From positions 3,068,501 through 3,132,500 of the forward strand of contig NZ_JAYKZX010000003.1 of the NCBI RefSeq assembly GCF_035989265.1: DNA of 64,000 bases, in the 5' to 3' direction. Both the position numbers and the translations under genes were made by a program. This DNA is from Sphingobium sp. HWE2-09 (lineage in GTDB: Bacteria; Pseudomonadota; Alphaproteobacteria; Sphingomonadales; Sphingomonadaceae). Of this stretch, positions 29,588 to 37,451 are shown in pieces (positions within the stretch are counted from its first letter, which is position 1; the number at the start of each line of letters is the position of its first letter). The notes below the pieces were generated by a model, which had not been told where the DNA came from, made no database searches, and saw only the letters and a list, made by a program, of their open reading frames with translations.

Positions 29588-29878
29588 ATGAGCGACACGC
29601 CCCCCGACCATCTGTCCACCAACCCGCGCAGCCCGCAGTTCGACATGGACGTGCTGCAACGGGGCATCGGCATCCGCTTCAAGGGGCGTGAGCGCAAGGA
29701 TGTCGAGGAATATTGCATTTCCGAAGGCTGGATTCGCGTCGCTGCGGGGAAGAGCCGCGATCGCCATGGCAATCCGCTGACCATCAAGCTGAACGGCGAA
29801 GTCGAAGCCTGGTTCGAAAATCCCGCTCCGGATGCGGAAGACAAGGACGGCGAGGCCAAGGCCGCCGACGCCGAATAA
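29588..29878 (+). CDS. DUF3297 family protein
   Basis: The 96-aa protein matches DUF3297: MSDTPPDHLSTNPRSP, FDMDVLQRGIGIRFKGRERK, DVEEYCISEGWIRVAAGKS and an acidic tail. The family is small and soluble, function unknown. The ATG at 29588 is taken as start because AGGGA is 9 bases upstream; a TTG two codons before it is an alternative. A terminator directly follows. Confidence 0.85.
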   Translation: MSDTPPDHLSTNPRSPQFDMDVLQRGIGIRFKGRERKDVEEYCISEGWIRVAAGKSRDRHGNPLTIKLNGEVEAWFENPAPDAEDKDGEAKAADAE

Positions 29879-29884
29879 GCAAGA

Positions 29885-29910
29885 GGGCGCCCGCAACGGC
29901 GCCCTTTTTT
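29885..29910 (+). terminator. Rho-independent terminator after the DUF3297 gene
   Basis: Stem GGGCGCC / GGCGCCC, loop CGCAAC, then six T. The leftward CHAP gene ends within it, so it may serve both directions. Confidence 0.92.
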
Positions 29911-30673
29911 AGTTCATCGCGGCTTCGCGCTGGACGTCCGCCATGATCGCGCTCAGCGTGCGCTGTGACGGATCGGCATCGGCATATTCGACGACGAAGG
30001 GGTCGGCCTCCAGTCGTGGCCCCGTCTTGCGCGCTGGCCGCGATGGCGTGGGTTTGGCCTGCGCGACCTGGATCATGCGCGCATTGGCGGGCATCGGCGT
30101 CAGCCTTGGCTGGCGCTGCATCTGGGGCGCGGGCGCGCGCTGCATGTCCCACAGATCCGGATCGACCCGCGCGAACCGCACGCTGGCGCCCAGCATCGGA
30201 TCGGGGGTGAAGTCGTGCAGCTTCGCCTTGGCCGGATAGATGAAGCCATAGGTCGGGTTGATCCGCGCGCCCATCTGGCCGGTCGGGCTGTGCCACACCC
30301 GCACTTGGCTCCAGTCGCCCGCTTCCGACACGTCGATCGTCAGCACATCTTCCTCGATCGCGCCGGGCACCGACCAGTTGGCATGACGGATCAGCACGCG
30401 CCGGTCGTCCAGCACCTTGCTGATTACCGCGACATGGCCCAGCAGCATCGGCCCATAGGGTCGGAAGGCCAGCACCGCGCCCTTTTTGGGCTTGGTCCCG
30501 CGCTTATATTGACCATTGGCCTGGTCCCACCAGGTCAGGGCGTCACCCTTGATCGCCACGCCCGACACGATCCGGGCATAGGGCACACATTGCAGCATCG
30601 CCGAGCCCCATGAGGGCGCAGCGGCCAGGCCGGACAACAGCAAAGCCGCCGCCCAGCGTATCGCTCGAACCAT
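29909..30673 (-). CDS. Exported CHAP-domain protein (putative peptidoglycan amidase/endopeptidase)
   Basis: The 254-aa protein has a signal peptide (MVRAIRWAAALLLSGLAAA). The CHAP domain shows Cys29 in LQCVPYAR, His80 in LLGHVAVISKV and Asn99 in RHANWS, a plausible Cys-His-Asn triad. A WHSPTGQMG and GFIYPAKAK end to the domain is followed by about 100 Pro/Arg-rich residues without a known fold. CHAP enzymes cleave peptidoglycan amide bonds. A second member of the same length in its domain is directly upstream at 30808, so this looks like a tandem duplication in which only this copy gained the tail. Confidence 0.9.
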   Translation of the reverse strand: MVRAIRWAAALLLSGLAAAPSWGSAMLQCVPYARIVSGVAIKGDALTWWDQANGQYKRGTKPKKGAVLAFRPYGPMLLGHVAVISKVLDDRRVLIRHANWSVPGAIEEDVLTIDVSEAGDWSQVRVWHSPTGQMGARINPTYGFIYPAKAKLHDFTPDPMLGASVRFARVDPDLWDMQRAPAPQMQRQPRLTPMPANARMIQVAQAKPTPSRPARKTGPRLEADPFVVEYADADPSQRTLSAIMADVQREAAMN

Positions 30674-30807
30674 TTATGCGATCCCGAAACCAAAGAATCG
30701 CCCCACCGGGATCGACCCTAGAGCGGGCTTCCTTTGGAAAAGGTTAAGCCGATGTCAGGGATGAAAGACGGATCGCGATCGACCCGAAAAATTGGGGAAA
30801 AGGTGGC

Positions 30808-31335
30808 TCAGAAGGCTGAGCGGGCCGCGGCGCCGCTCATATCGGCCGACGCGATCTGGATCGGCTGGTCGATGGTCTTGGACGGCTGGGCATAGATGAA
30901 GCCGCGCGCCGCATTGGACCGCAGACCCAGGTCGCCGATCGGACCATACCATACGCGGACATCGGTCCAGTCGTTATTGGCCGACACGTCGATGGCGCGG
31001 ACATTGCGCTCGATCCCGCCGCGATAGGACCAGTTGGCATGGGTCAGCAGCACTTCGCGACCGCTCACCACCTTGCTGACCATGGCGACATGGCCGACCG
31101 GCATGGACCGGCTGGCGGCGAAGGCCAGGACCGCGCCGACGCGGGGTTCGTGACCGCGGTCGTAGCGACCCTCGGCCTGGCCCCACCAGGTGTTGGCATT
31201 GCCATGAATCTCGATGCCGGAAACCTGCCGGGCGAACGGTGCGCACTGCAACGTGCCGGCGGTGGCGGGAAGAGCGAACAATGTCGAGAGCGCAAGAACA
31301 GACGCCGCGAAAAACGCGCGAAAACCAACGATCAT
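30808..31335 (-). CDS. Exported CHAP-domain protein, short paralogue
   Basis: The 175-aa protein has a signal peptide (RAFFAASVLALSTLFALPATAG). Cys31 in LQCAPFAR, His82 in PVGHVAMVSKV and Asn101 in THANWS match the other copy. It ends with GFIYAQPSKTIDQPIQIAS and lacks the long Pro/Arg-rich tail. It is separated from the other copy by about 130 bp on the same strand. The duplication is clear from the shared SGIEIHGNANTWWGQAEGRY/SGVAIKGDALTWWDQANGQY region. Confidence 0.9.
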   Translation of the reverse strand: MIVGFRAFFAASVLALSTLFALPATAGTLQCAPFARQVSGIEIHGNANTWWGQAEGRYDRGHEPRVGAVLAFAASRSMPVGHVAMVSKVVSGREVLLTHANWSYRGGIERNVRAIDVSANNDWTDVRVWYGPIGDLGLRSNAARGFIYAQPSKTIDQPIQIASADMSGAAARSAF

Positions 31336-31443
31336 GCGAATGCGACCCCGACTTATTTTGTAGGCTTGAACCCCGATGCCGGTCTTAGGGCAGACGCCGC
31401 CGCGATGAACAAGCGCCAGGCGACGAGTCGTTTTATCGATGCG

Positions 31444-32514
31444 TTATGTTGCGGAACGAAAAACATGTCCGGCCGTTACGGTCAGTCGAGTTGCTTCATC
31501 CAGATCGTTGAAAAGATTGGATTCCGTCCCCGTCATCCACACCTGACCCCCGGTTTCCCGCAAACGCTGAAATAATGCGCTGCGGCGAAGCGGGTCGAGA
31601 TGCGCCGCCACTTCGTCGAGCAGCAGCACCGGCGGCTGGCCGCGGTCCGCCGCGACGAGCGTGGCATGGGCCAGCAGGATCGACAGCAGCAGCGCCTTCT
31701 GCTCGCCCGTAGAGCACAGCGCGGCGGGCTGCCCCTTGGCGATATGGGTAACGGCCAGGTCGTGGCGATGCGGGCCGGTCAGCGTTCGCCCCGCCGCCGC
31801 ATCGCGCCGCCGCTCGCGCGCCAGCCGCTCGGCCAGCGGCATGTCGCTTGCCTCATCGCCGTCGATCGCGATCAGCGGCCGGGCAAAGGGTTCGTCGGGC
31901 TGGTCCGCCAGCTCTGCGTTCAGCCGCGCCACCAGGTCGGCGCGCGCTGCGCCCAGCGCGACGCCATGTTCGCCCATCTGCGCCTCCAGCGCCGACAGCC
32001 AGGACGGATCGGCCCGGCGCAGATCGCCCAGCAACCGGTTGCGCGCGCGCATCGCCGCATCATAGCGGGCGCTGTGCATCGCATGGGTCGGATGCAGCGC
32101 CAGCGTCAGCCGGTCCAGGAAGCGCCGCCGCCCGCCCGGGCTGTCCAGGAACAGCCGGTCCATCGCCGGGGTCAGCCATACGATCGCCAGATGGTCGGCC
32201 AGCGCATTGGCGGACGACGCCACGCCGCCGACCCGTACCTGTCGCCGTTCCGGGCTGGCGGCGGCGACCCCGGTGCCCAGCACCACGCCATCCACCTCCG
32301 CCGCGATGCCGAAACCGCCCGCGCCGTCCTGCCGCGCCATGGCCGACAGCGGCGCGCCGCGCAGCCCGCGCCCGGGCGCCAGCATCGACACCGCCTCCAA
32401 TATATTGGTCTTGCCCGCACCATTGTCGCCGGTGAGCAGGATGAAGCTATGATCGGGCAGGATCAGCGCATCCGCATGATTGCGGAAATCGCTCAAGGTC
32501 AAACGGCCGATCAT
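31444..32514 (-). CDS. recF: DNA replication and repair protein RecF
   Basis: The 356-aa ABC-type ATPase helps load RecA at single-strand gaps. It starts [19 protein letters not shown], has the P-loop [16 protein letters not shown], a Walker [15 protein letters not shown] and the ABC signature region [12 protein letters not shown]. Length fits the family. dnaN, often its neighbour in other bacteria, is about 10 kb to the left. Expression is probably from its own promoter, within or past the repeat element to its right. Confidence 0.95.
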   Translation of the reverse strand: MIGRLTLSDFRNHADALILPDHSFILLTGDNGAGKTNILEAVSMLAPGRGLRGAPLSAMARQDGAGGFGIAAEVDGVVLGTGVAAASPERRQVRVGGVASSANALADHLAIVWLTPAMDRLFLDSPGGRRRFLDRLTLALHPTHAMHSARYDAAMRARNRLLGDLRRADPSWLSALEAQMGEHGVALGAARADLVARLNAELADQPDEPFARPLIAIDGDEASDMPLAERLARERRRDAAAGRTLTGPHRHDLAVTHIAKGQPAALCSTGEQKALLLSILLAHATLVAADRGQPPVLLLDEVAAHLDPLRRSALFQRLRETGGQVWMTGTESNLFNDLDEATRLTVTAGHVFRSAT

Positions 32515-32637
32515 CGCGCGGCTGTAGCGGGGACTGGGCTGAGGGGGAAGGGTTGCCTTGGGGGACGGGCGGGGTGGCTTGCCATGTGATGGAACGGAGC
32601 GTCGGATATGGGTGGGGAGCGGACGGTCTGACTTTAC

Positions 32638-32771
32638 TGCCCCTACCGCTTGCGGGAGGAGCAGCGAGACTTAATGAGCGAAGCGAATTTAGTCGCAGCG
32701 GGGTGGGCCAAGGCAACCTTGCGCTTGCCCACCCCTCACCCCCTCCCACCAGCGGGAGGGGGAGTAACGTC
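32638..32771. repeat. Dispersed intergenic repeat, copy A
   Basis: About 130 bp framed by short palindromes (CCGCTTGCGGGAGG and CCCTCCCACCAGCGGGAGGG) with GCAGCGAGACTT, TTAGTCGCAGCGG and GCGCTTGCCCACCCC between them. Copy B lies at 50041 in the same orientation and is about 80% identical. It fills much of the gap between recF and the lipoprotein gene and looks like a small non-coding mobile repeat. Confidence 0.8.
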
Positions 32772-32830
32772 CCCGATTGGTCGTTTGCAGCCATCTCACT
32801 CGCTGCCAGACCGCCTTATCCTCTCACCCC

Positions 32831-33343
32831 TCAACACCGCTTGCGCGTCACTGCCGTGCCGTCATTGACGATCGTCAGCGCCTTGCCATCCTCGGCCATG
32901 CGCAGCGCCAGGGTGCGGGTCCAGCTTTGCCCTTCGCCGGTGAAGTCCGCCTTCACCACCGCGCGCCCGTCATCCCTAGCCTGCACATTCTTCACCGTGC
33001 CGACGCTCTCGTGAAACAACAGCTGGTCGGGCGTGACGGTCAGTTCCAGGCCCGCGCGGCGATCGCCGCATCGGTCGGCGACTCCTGCCCAGCGCCCCTG
33101 CATCGCGGCGGGGATCGCGCCTGCGGCGTCGGCGGCGGGCGGTGGAGCATCGACCTTCGGCGGGGATTCCACCGGCGTGATGCTGTTGGCCGGGGCGGGC
33201 GGCTCTTCCACATTGGGCAGCGTCTGGTCCATGATGTTGGCGACCACGCCGGGCTGGTCGGCGGCCTTGTCCGGCGACTGGTTGCAGGCGGCGGTCAGCG
33301 CCACGGACAGGAGCAGCGGCAGGACGGAATAAGGGCTACGCAT
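32831..33343 (-). CDS. Putative lipoprotein, function unknown
   Basis: The 170-aa protein has a lipoprotein signal ([14 protein letters not shown], Cys20), then a Pro-rich linker of about 60 residues ([16 protein letters not shown]) and a C-terminal domain. That domain begins [20 protein letters not shown] and includes [17 protein letters not shown] and a final KRC. The domain looks like a small beta-sandwich, found in sphingomonad proteins of unknown role. Two cysteines (DRCG and KRC) may pair. It is divergent from the peroxiredoxin. Confidence 0.75.
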   Translation of the reverse strand: MRSPYSVLPLLLSVALTAACNQSPDKAADQPGVVANIMDQTLPNVEEPPAPANSITPVESPPKVDAPPPAADAAGAIPAAMQGRWAGVADRCGDRRAGLELTVTPDQLLFHESVGTVKNVQARDDGRAVVKADFTGEGQSWTRTLALRMAEDGKALTIVNDGTAVTRKRC

Positions 33344-33544
33344 GTTTTACGAACCGGCCAGCGCGCCGCCGGTTCCCAGGACTGCCGTCAAAGCGCTGCC
33401 CGCCCGTTAGATAGCGATTCCCTTCGGTACCACTTGCGCGCGGCGGGCGTTGGGATCATCACCTGTGTCGAAGGGCCGATCCTATGCTGCGCGGTAGCGC
33501 CGCCGGGACCGGTCCGACCACGCCTGATCCCAAGGAACCGACCC

Positions 33545-34075
33545 ATGAAGCGCCTGTCCCTCGTTCTCGCCGCTGCCGTCGCCCTCAGCTCCAGCGGCGC
33601 CATGGCCGCGCTCGCCGTTGGCGCCAAGGCGCCCGATTTCACCACGCGTGGCGCGCAGGCGGGCAAGACCTTCACCCTCACCCTGTCGCACCAGTTGAAG
33701 CGCGGGCCGGTGGTGCTCTATTTCTTCCCCAAGGCGTTCACGCCGGGCTGTTCGGCCGAAGCGCGCGAGTTCGCAGAGAATATCGACAAGTTCAAGGCGG
33801 CGGGCGCGACCGTCATCGGCATGTCGGCCGATTCGGTCGATGACCTCGTATCCTTTTCGACCAAGGAATGTGCGGGCAAGTTCGCCGTCGCGTCGGCCGG
33901 TCCCGCGATCGTGACCGGCTATGACGTGGCGCTCAAGATGCGGCCGGGCATGACCGACCGCACCTCCTATGTCATCGCGCCGTCCGGCCGGGTCGCCTTC
34001 GTCCATAGCGAAATGAACTATGCCGAGCATGTGAAGTCGACCCTGGCTGCCGTCCAGGCGATGAAGCAGAAATAA
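33545..34075 (+). CDS. Exported peroxiredoxin (PrxQ/AhpC-TSA family)
   Basis: The 176-aa protein has a signal peptide ([21 protein letters not shown]), so it should act in the periplasm. The thiol peroxidase signature [12 protein letters not shown] gives peroxidatic Cys69; Cys109 in TKECAGKF is a likely partner. GVKAPDF-type start [11 protein letters not shown] is normal. It reduces hydrogen peroxide and organic peroxides. A palindrome at 34085 follows the stop. Confidence 0.9.
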   Translation: MKRLSLVLAAAVALSSSGAMAALAVGAKAPDFTTRGAQAGKTFTLTLSHQLKRGPVVLYFFPKAFTPGCSAEAREFAENIDKFKAAGATVIGMSADSVDDLVSFSTKECAGKFAVASAGPAIVTGYDVALKMRPGMTDRTSYVIAPSGRVAFVHSEMNYAEHVKSTLAAVQAMKQK

Positions 34076-34084
34076 GCCGGATAT

Positions 34085-34116
34085 CCCGTTCGCTTCGCAT
34101 AGTCGAAGCGAACGGG
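34085..34116. terminator. Perfect 13-bp hairpin between convergent genes
   Basis: Arms CCCGTTCGCTTCG and CGAAGCGAACGGG are perfectly complementary with loop CATAGT. It lies between the peroxiredoxin stop and the dienelactone hydrolase stop, so it may act as a two-way terminator. The core TTCGCTTCG is shared with the repeat at 17398, suggesting a dispersed palindrome family. Confidence 0.75.
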
Positions 34117-34122
34117 GAGCGT

Positions 34123-35049
34123 TCACCGCTTTACATAGGTCGCGAACCAGCCCAGCGTCGCGTCCCACGCCGCCTTGGCCGCCGCTTCATTATAGCTGGG
34201 GCGATAGTCCGCCATGAAGCCATGGTCGGCCCCGGCATGAACGGTGATCATGTCGGGCGGGGACTTGCCCGCCTTTTTGAGCGCGGCGCGCATCGCCTCC
34301 ACATCCGCCAGCGGGATGCCCTTGTCCAGTTCGCCATATTGGCCGAGCACCGGTGCCTTAAGCTTGCCCACTTCCTCGATCGCGCTCAGCGGCTGCAACG
34401 CCGTCTTGTCGGACACCAGCCGCCCGTAAAAGGCGACGCCGGCATTCAACTGCGCGCTATGCGCCGCATAGAGCCAGGTGATCCGCCCGCCCCAGCAAAA
34501 GCCTGTAATGCCACGCTTCTTCGCGTTGCCGCCATGGCGGCCGGCCCAGGCATAGGTGGTGTCTATGTCCGTCAGCACCTGCGCGTCAGGCACCTTTGAT
34601 ACGATCGTGCCGACCAGTTGCTTGATATCGGCGATCTTGGTGGCGTCGCCATGACGCGCGAACAGGTCGGGCGCGATCGCGTAATAGCCTGCCTTGGCGA
34701 AGCGGCGGCACATGTCGCGAATCCATTCATGCACGCCGAAAATCTCATGCACCACGACGATCACCGGCGCGGCCTTCCCGCCAGCCGGTCGGGCGACGAA
34801 GGCGGGCATCGCGAAGCCGTCACTGGCGGGGATGCTCACGGCTTCTTCTGTCAAGCCGTCGCCCGGCGTCTGCACCGCGCTGCTGGCGACCGGGCGGCAG
34901 GCGGCGGCAAAGCCCGCGGCGAACGCCCCGCCCGCCAATAGCTGGCGACGGCCAAGCCCGATCGTCGCGATCCAGTTGCGATCCTCCGGCAGTCGCTCGA
35001 CTGCTTGGTCCTTGGGCGGCTGGTCCTGATCGCTTCGGTCGGTCGTCAT
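34123..35049 (-). CDS. Dienelactone hydrolase family protein with Tat-type signal
   Basis: The 308-aa protein starts MTTDRSDQDQPP; AGGAGG lies 9 bases before the ATG. It has a twin-arginine stretch (GLGRRQLLAGGAF) about 35 residues in, so it is probably exported. The alpha/beta hydrolase domain follows: VVVHEIFGVHEW, the nucleophile Cys185 in GFCWGG, acidic YGELDKG and His in GADHGF. This triad is that of dienelactone hydrolase (carboxymethylenebutenolidase). The substrate may be a lactone or ester, but not necessarily dienelactone. Confidence 0.88.
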   Translation of the reverse strand: MTTDRSDQDQPPKDQAVERLPEDRNWIATIGLGRRQLLAGGAFAAGFAAACRPVASSAVQTPGDGLTEEAVSIPASDGFAMPAFVARPAGGKAAPVIVVVHEIFGVHEWIRDMCRRFAKAGYYAIAPDLFARHGDATKIADIKQLVGTIVSKVPDAQVLTDIDTTYAWAGRHGGNAKKRGITGFCWGGRITWLYAAHSAQLNAGVAFYGRLVSDKTALQPLSAIEEVGKLKAPVLGQYGELDKGIPLADVEAMRAALKKAGKSPPDMITVHAGADHGFMADYRPSYNEAAAKAAWDATLGWFATYVKR

Positions 35050-35084
35050 CGGCGCGTTCCTCCTGTCGGTCCCCCGGCGGCAGA

Positions 35085-35489
35085 CTAGCTTTCCCGGTCC
35101 GCCGCGCAAGCCAGGAAGTCGCCGCCCGCAATCAGCGGCAGGCCGGTGGTATCGAAGGCAAAAAGATAGGCCCAGGCTTCGATCGGTCCCGCCGCCGCCT
35201 GCACCGTCCGGCGCACCCGCCGATATTCATGCGGCAGCGGATGATGGGCGGCGCATTCCTCATAGTCGTCCAGTACCGCCAGCGTCGCGGCAACATCGGG
35301 CAGGGCGAAAAGATCGCCATGGACCAGCCACTCCGGCTCCAGCACCAATCCGGGATAGTCCGCAATCCGGTACAGCGCCCCACCGATCGTGGCCGCTCCC
35401 ACGAGGATCGCCGACCGCCGCAACCATAGCGCCATCGGCCCGTCAAACGCCGCGCGCAGCGTGCCATAGACGAACAGATGGTCAGGCAT
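35085..35489 (-). CDS. Gamma-glutamylcyclotransferase-like protein (AIG2 family)
   Basis: The 134-aa protein starts at MPDHLFVYGTLRAAF with the family YGTLR motif. The glutamate in ALYRIADYPGLVL/LDDYEECAAHH region and the YEECA stretch match the barrel of gamma-glutamylcyclotransferases. Such enzymes cyclise gamma-glutamyl amines, but many relatives are of unknown substrate. A TTG 18 bases upstream is an alternative start; I prefer this ATG. Neither has a clear ribosome site. Confidence 0.82.
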   Translation of the reverse strand: MPDHLFVYGTLRAAFDGPMALWLRRSAILVGAATIGGALYRIADYPGLVLEPEWLVHGDLFALPDVAATLAVLDDYEECAAHHPLPHEYRRVRRTVQAAAGPIEAWAYLFAFDTTGLPLIAGGDFLACAADRES

Positions 35490-35539
35490 CGGCGTATCGT
35501 CAGGCAAATTTCACCAACCTGCGGGAAAAAATCCCAACA

Positions 35540-35590
35540 GCGCGAATTTCGTCAATTGGCGTCTCACGGATCGGCCTCAAAAAATCGCGC
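35540..35590 (+). promoter_or_regulatory. Possible upstream activator site (inverted repeat) for the sigma-54 promoter
   Basis: GCGCGAATTT at 35540-35549 and AAAATCGCGC at 35581-35590 are inverted copies with 9 of 10 bases matching. They lie about 20-70 bp upstream of the GG/GC promoter at 35612, the position used by enhancer-binding activators. This is inference; no activator gene is in the window. Confidence 0.35.
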
Positions 35591-35611
35591 ATTTCAGCGG
35601 AAAAGCGAAAC

Positions 35612-35628
35612 TGGCACGGCATCTGCAA
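35612..35628 (+). promoter_or_regulatory. Sigma-54 (RpoN) promoter upstream of the small protein and pspC
   Basis: TGGCACGGCATCTGCAA has the invariant GG and GC of -24/-12 promoters, separated by exactly 10 bases, and the full TGGCAC half. It lies about 56 bp before the 34-aa gene. In E. coli the psp operon is also sigma-54 dependent (with activator PspF). Confidence 0.75.
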
Positions 35629-35683
35629 TCCCTGTTGGCATCAAGGCTGGATGATCCGGCCATCACATCAGGGAGTATTCATC

Positions 35684-35788
35684 ATGTCCATCGCCAAGTT
35701 CCAGCACGCCGCCGTTGCTCTTGTCGGCGCTTTCATCGTCGCCAGCCTGTTCGTCGGCGCAGCCATCCCCGTGTCGCCGATCGCCTGA
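35684..35788 (+). CDS. 34-aa membrane peptide upstream of pspC
   Basis: The peptide starts MSIAKFQHAAVALVG and has one hydrophobic segment (AALVGAFIVASLFVGAAIPV) ending SPIA. GGGAG 8 bases before the ATG and a sigma-54 promoter further upstream make it a likely real gene. The stop is 40 bp before pspC. It has the place but not the sequence of PspB. Function unknown; envelope stress is the obvious guess from context. Confidence 0.7.
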   Translation: MSIAKFQHAAVALVGAFIVASLFVGAAIPVSPIA

Positions 35789-35828
35789 TCGACGCCGCAT
35801 CAACCCTTATCCTTGGAAAGCCAGACCT

Positions 35829-36014
35829 ATGACCAACAGCTTCACCCTCGACCGCCGCAACGGCAAGATCATGGGCGTGTGCGCAGGCGTCGCCAACCGC
35901 ACCGGCGTTGATGTCACGCTGCTACGCGTCGCGCTCGTCCTTCTGACGCTCTGCGCGCTGGGACCGATCGGCGTCGTGGCCTATTTGCTCGCGGGCTGGC
36001 TCGCGGAAGGTTGA
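35829..36014 (+). CDS. pspC: PspC-domain protein
   Basis: The 61-aa protein is essentially the PspC domain: TLDRRNGKIMGVCAGVANRTG, VDVTLLRVALVLLTL and membrane segment GPIGVVAYLLAGWL. PspC proteins take part in the phage-shock response to inner-membrane damage, sensing with PspB and releasing PspF in E. coli. No pspA, pspB or pspF is here, so this is an isolated copy behind a sigma-54 promoter. A terminator follows at 36061. Confidence 0.88.
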   Translation: MTNSFTLDRRNGKIMGVCAGVANRTGVDVTLLRVALVLLTLCALGPIGVVAYLLAGWLAEG

Positions 36015-36060
36015 ATATCGCCCGATGTGCGGGCAGGACGTCGCCAAGTCGTCGACAAAT

Positions 36061-36098
36061 AAAAAGGCCGCTCCGGTTATGCCGGGAGCGGCCTTTTT
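36061..36098 (+). terminator. Rho-independent terminator after pspC
   Basis: An A run, GGCCGCTCCGG, loop TTATG, then CCGGGAGCGGCC and five T form a long stem with one bulged base. The A run pairs with the T run, so it could also terminate leftward transcription. Confidence 0.88.
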
Positions 36099-36140
36099 GC
36101 ATCCCGCTCTGTCGGGATGAATATCGCGCGTGACGCGCGA

Positions 36141-36224
36141 TCAGGCATATAGCACCGAATAGAAAGTCAGCATCTGAACGCCGACCGCTACGGCCAGCAC
36201 AGCGCCCTGAAAAGCCTGTCGCAT
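36141..36224 (-). CDS. Putative 27-aa membrane peptide
   Basis: The open frame reads MRQAFQGAVLAVAVGVQMLT, ending FYSVLYA, one hydrophobic helix. A ribosome site AGAGGA lies 8-10 bases before the ATG. It points away from pspC and sits between its terminator and the DUF72 gene. It is small enough that chance cannot be excluded; the good ribosome site is the main support. Confidence 0.45.
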   Translation of the reverse strand: MRQAFQGAVLAVAVGVQMLTFYSVLYA

Positions 36225-36346
36225 ATTGTGAGTCCTCTTTGCATTGATTGCCACCCATCGGGGTGTGAGCGGGCCACTACGCCCGTCATATCATTGTAAC
36301 AATCGCAAAGCGCGGCATGCTGATTGCACTAAATGCAACAGGTCTG

Positions 36347-37087
36347 TTACTTCAAAGCCACGATCATCGCCTGCGCCGCCGCCGGGTTGCGTTCCTTCGC
36401 CCCGCTGATGAAGAAGCTGAATATGTCGCCTTGCCGCGCCGCCGTCTTCGCGCGATCGGCCCAGTCCTCGATCTCGGACGGTGGGTAGCCGGTCGGTTCG
36501 TCCGCCCGCGCCCGCATCAACCGCATATAGGCAAAGCCGACATCATGGCCGGTGATCGCGGGATAATCGTCATGATCGGCCAGCACGATCGCCGCCCCCG
36601 CATCGCGCGCCATCGCCAGAAAGGCGGGGTCGTCGAAACTGGCATGCCGTACCTCCAGCGCGTGGCGCAGCGGTACGCCATCGACGCTGGACGGCAACAG
36701 CGCCAGGAACGCGCCGAAATCGTCCGGGTCGAATTGCTTGGTGGGCATGAACTGCCACAGGATCGGTCCCAGCCGGTCGCCCAGTTCGGCGATGCCCTGC
36801 CCGGTGAATTTGGCGATCGACTCGCCTCCTTCGGCCAGCAGCTTGCGATTGGTGCAATAGCGCGATGCCTTCACCGCGAATTGGAACCCGTCCGGCACCG
36901 CCTTGGCCCAATTGGCGAAGGTCGTAGGCTTCTGGCTGCTATAATAGGTGGCGTTCACCTCTGTCGCGGTCAGATGTTCGCCGACATAGGCCAGTTCGTC
37001 CTTCTGCCGCAGCCCGTCCGGATAAAAGCTGCCACGCCACGGCTCATAGACCCAGCCGCCAATCCCTACCCTGATCCGTCCCTCCAT
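36347..37087 (-). CDS. DUF72 family protein (YecE-like)
   Basis: The 246-aa protein matches DUF72: RVGIGGWVYEPWRGSFYP, NATYYSSQKPTTFANW, FAVKASRYCTNR and LGPILWQFMP near the middle, then YMRLMRAR and FFISGAKERN. DUF72 has a TIM-barrel fold and no confirmed function. The start is the ATG before EGRIRV because GGAG lies 6 bases upstream; an ATG seven codons earlier is possible. Confidence 0.9.
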   Translation of the reverse strand: MEGRIRVGIGGWVYEPWRGSFYPDGLRQKDELAYVGEHLTATEVNATYYSSQKPTTFANWAKAVPDGFQFAVKASRYCTNRKLLAEGGESIAKFTGQGIAELGDRLGPILWQFMPTKQFDPDDFGAFLALLPSSVDGVPLRHALEVRHASFDDPAFLAMARDAGAAIVLADHDDYPAITGHDVGFAYMRLMRARADEPTGYPPSEIEDWADRAKTAARQGDIFSFFISGAKERNPAAAQAMIVALK

Positions 37088-37200
37088 GCGCCGCTCCTTT
37101 GCCGCCATCCTGATCGGACACGACGATCAGAGCCAGCGGAAAAAGCCATTGGCCGATATTGCGAACGACTCTTAACTAAGCGACAGCAAGGAGACGCCCC

Positions 37201-37437
37201 ATGTCGCTCGACCTCATCAAGACCGGCACTTACCTGACCATCCACCTGACCGTCGGTTTCACCGTCGCCTACCTCATGACCGGGTCGCTCGCGCTGGCGG
37301 GTGGCATCGCGCTGGTCGAACCGATGATCAATGCGGTCGCCTTCTTCTTTCACGAACAGGCGTGGAAGACGATCCAGGCCCGCTCACCGCGCGTTGGCGG
37401 GCGGCGCTGGAAGCGGGATCGGGCCGCGTTCGCCTGA
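37201..37437 (+). CDS. DUF2061 family membrane protein
   Basis: The 78-aa protein has two membrane segments and matches DUF2061: TYLTIHLTVGFTVAYLMTGS, then GIALVEPMINAVAFFFHE and a basic tail (VGGRRWKRDR). AAGGAGAC precedes the ATG. Function unknown. It is divergent from the DUF72 gene and convergent with the isomerase. Confidence 0.88.
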   Translation: MSLDLIKTGTYLTIHLTVGFTVAYLMTGSLALAGGIALVEPMINAVAFFFHEQAWKTIQARSPRVGGRRWKRDRAAFA

Positions 37438-37451
37438 TCGCGCACAACTGT

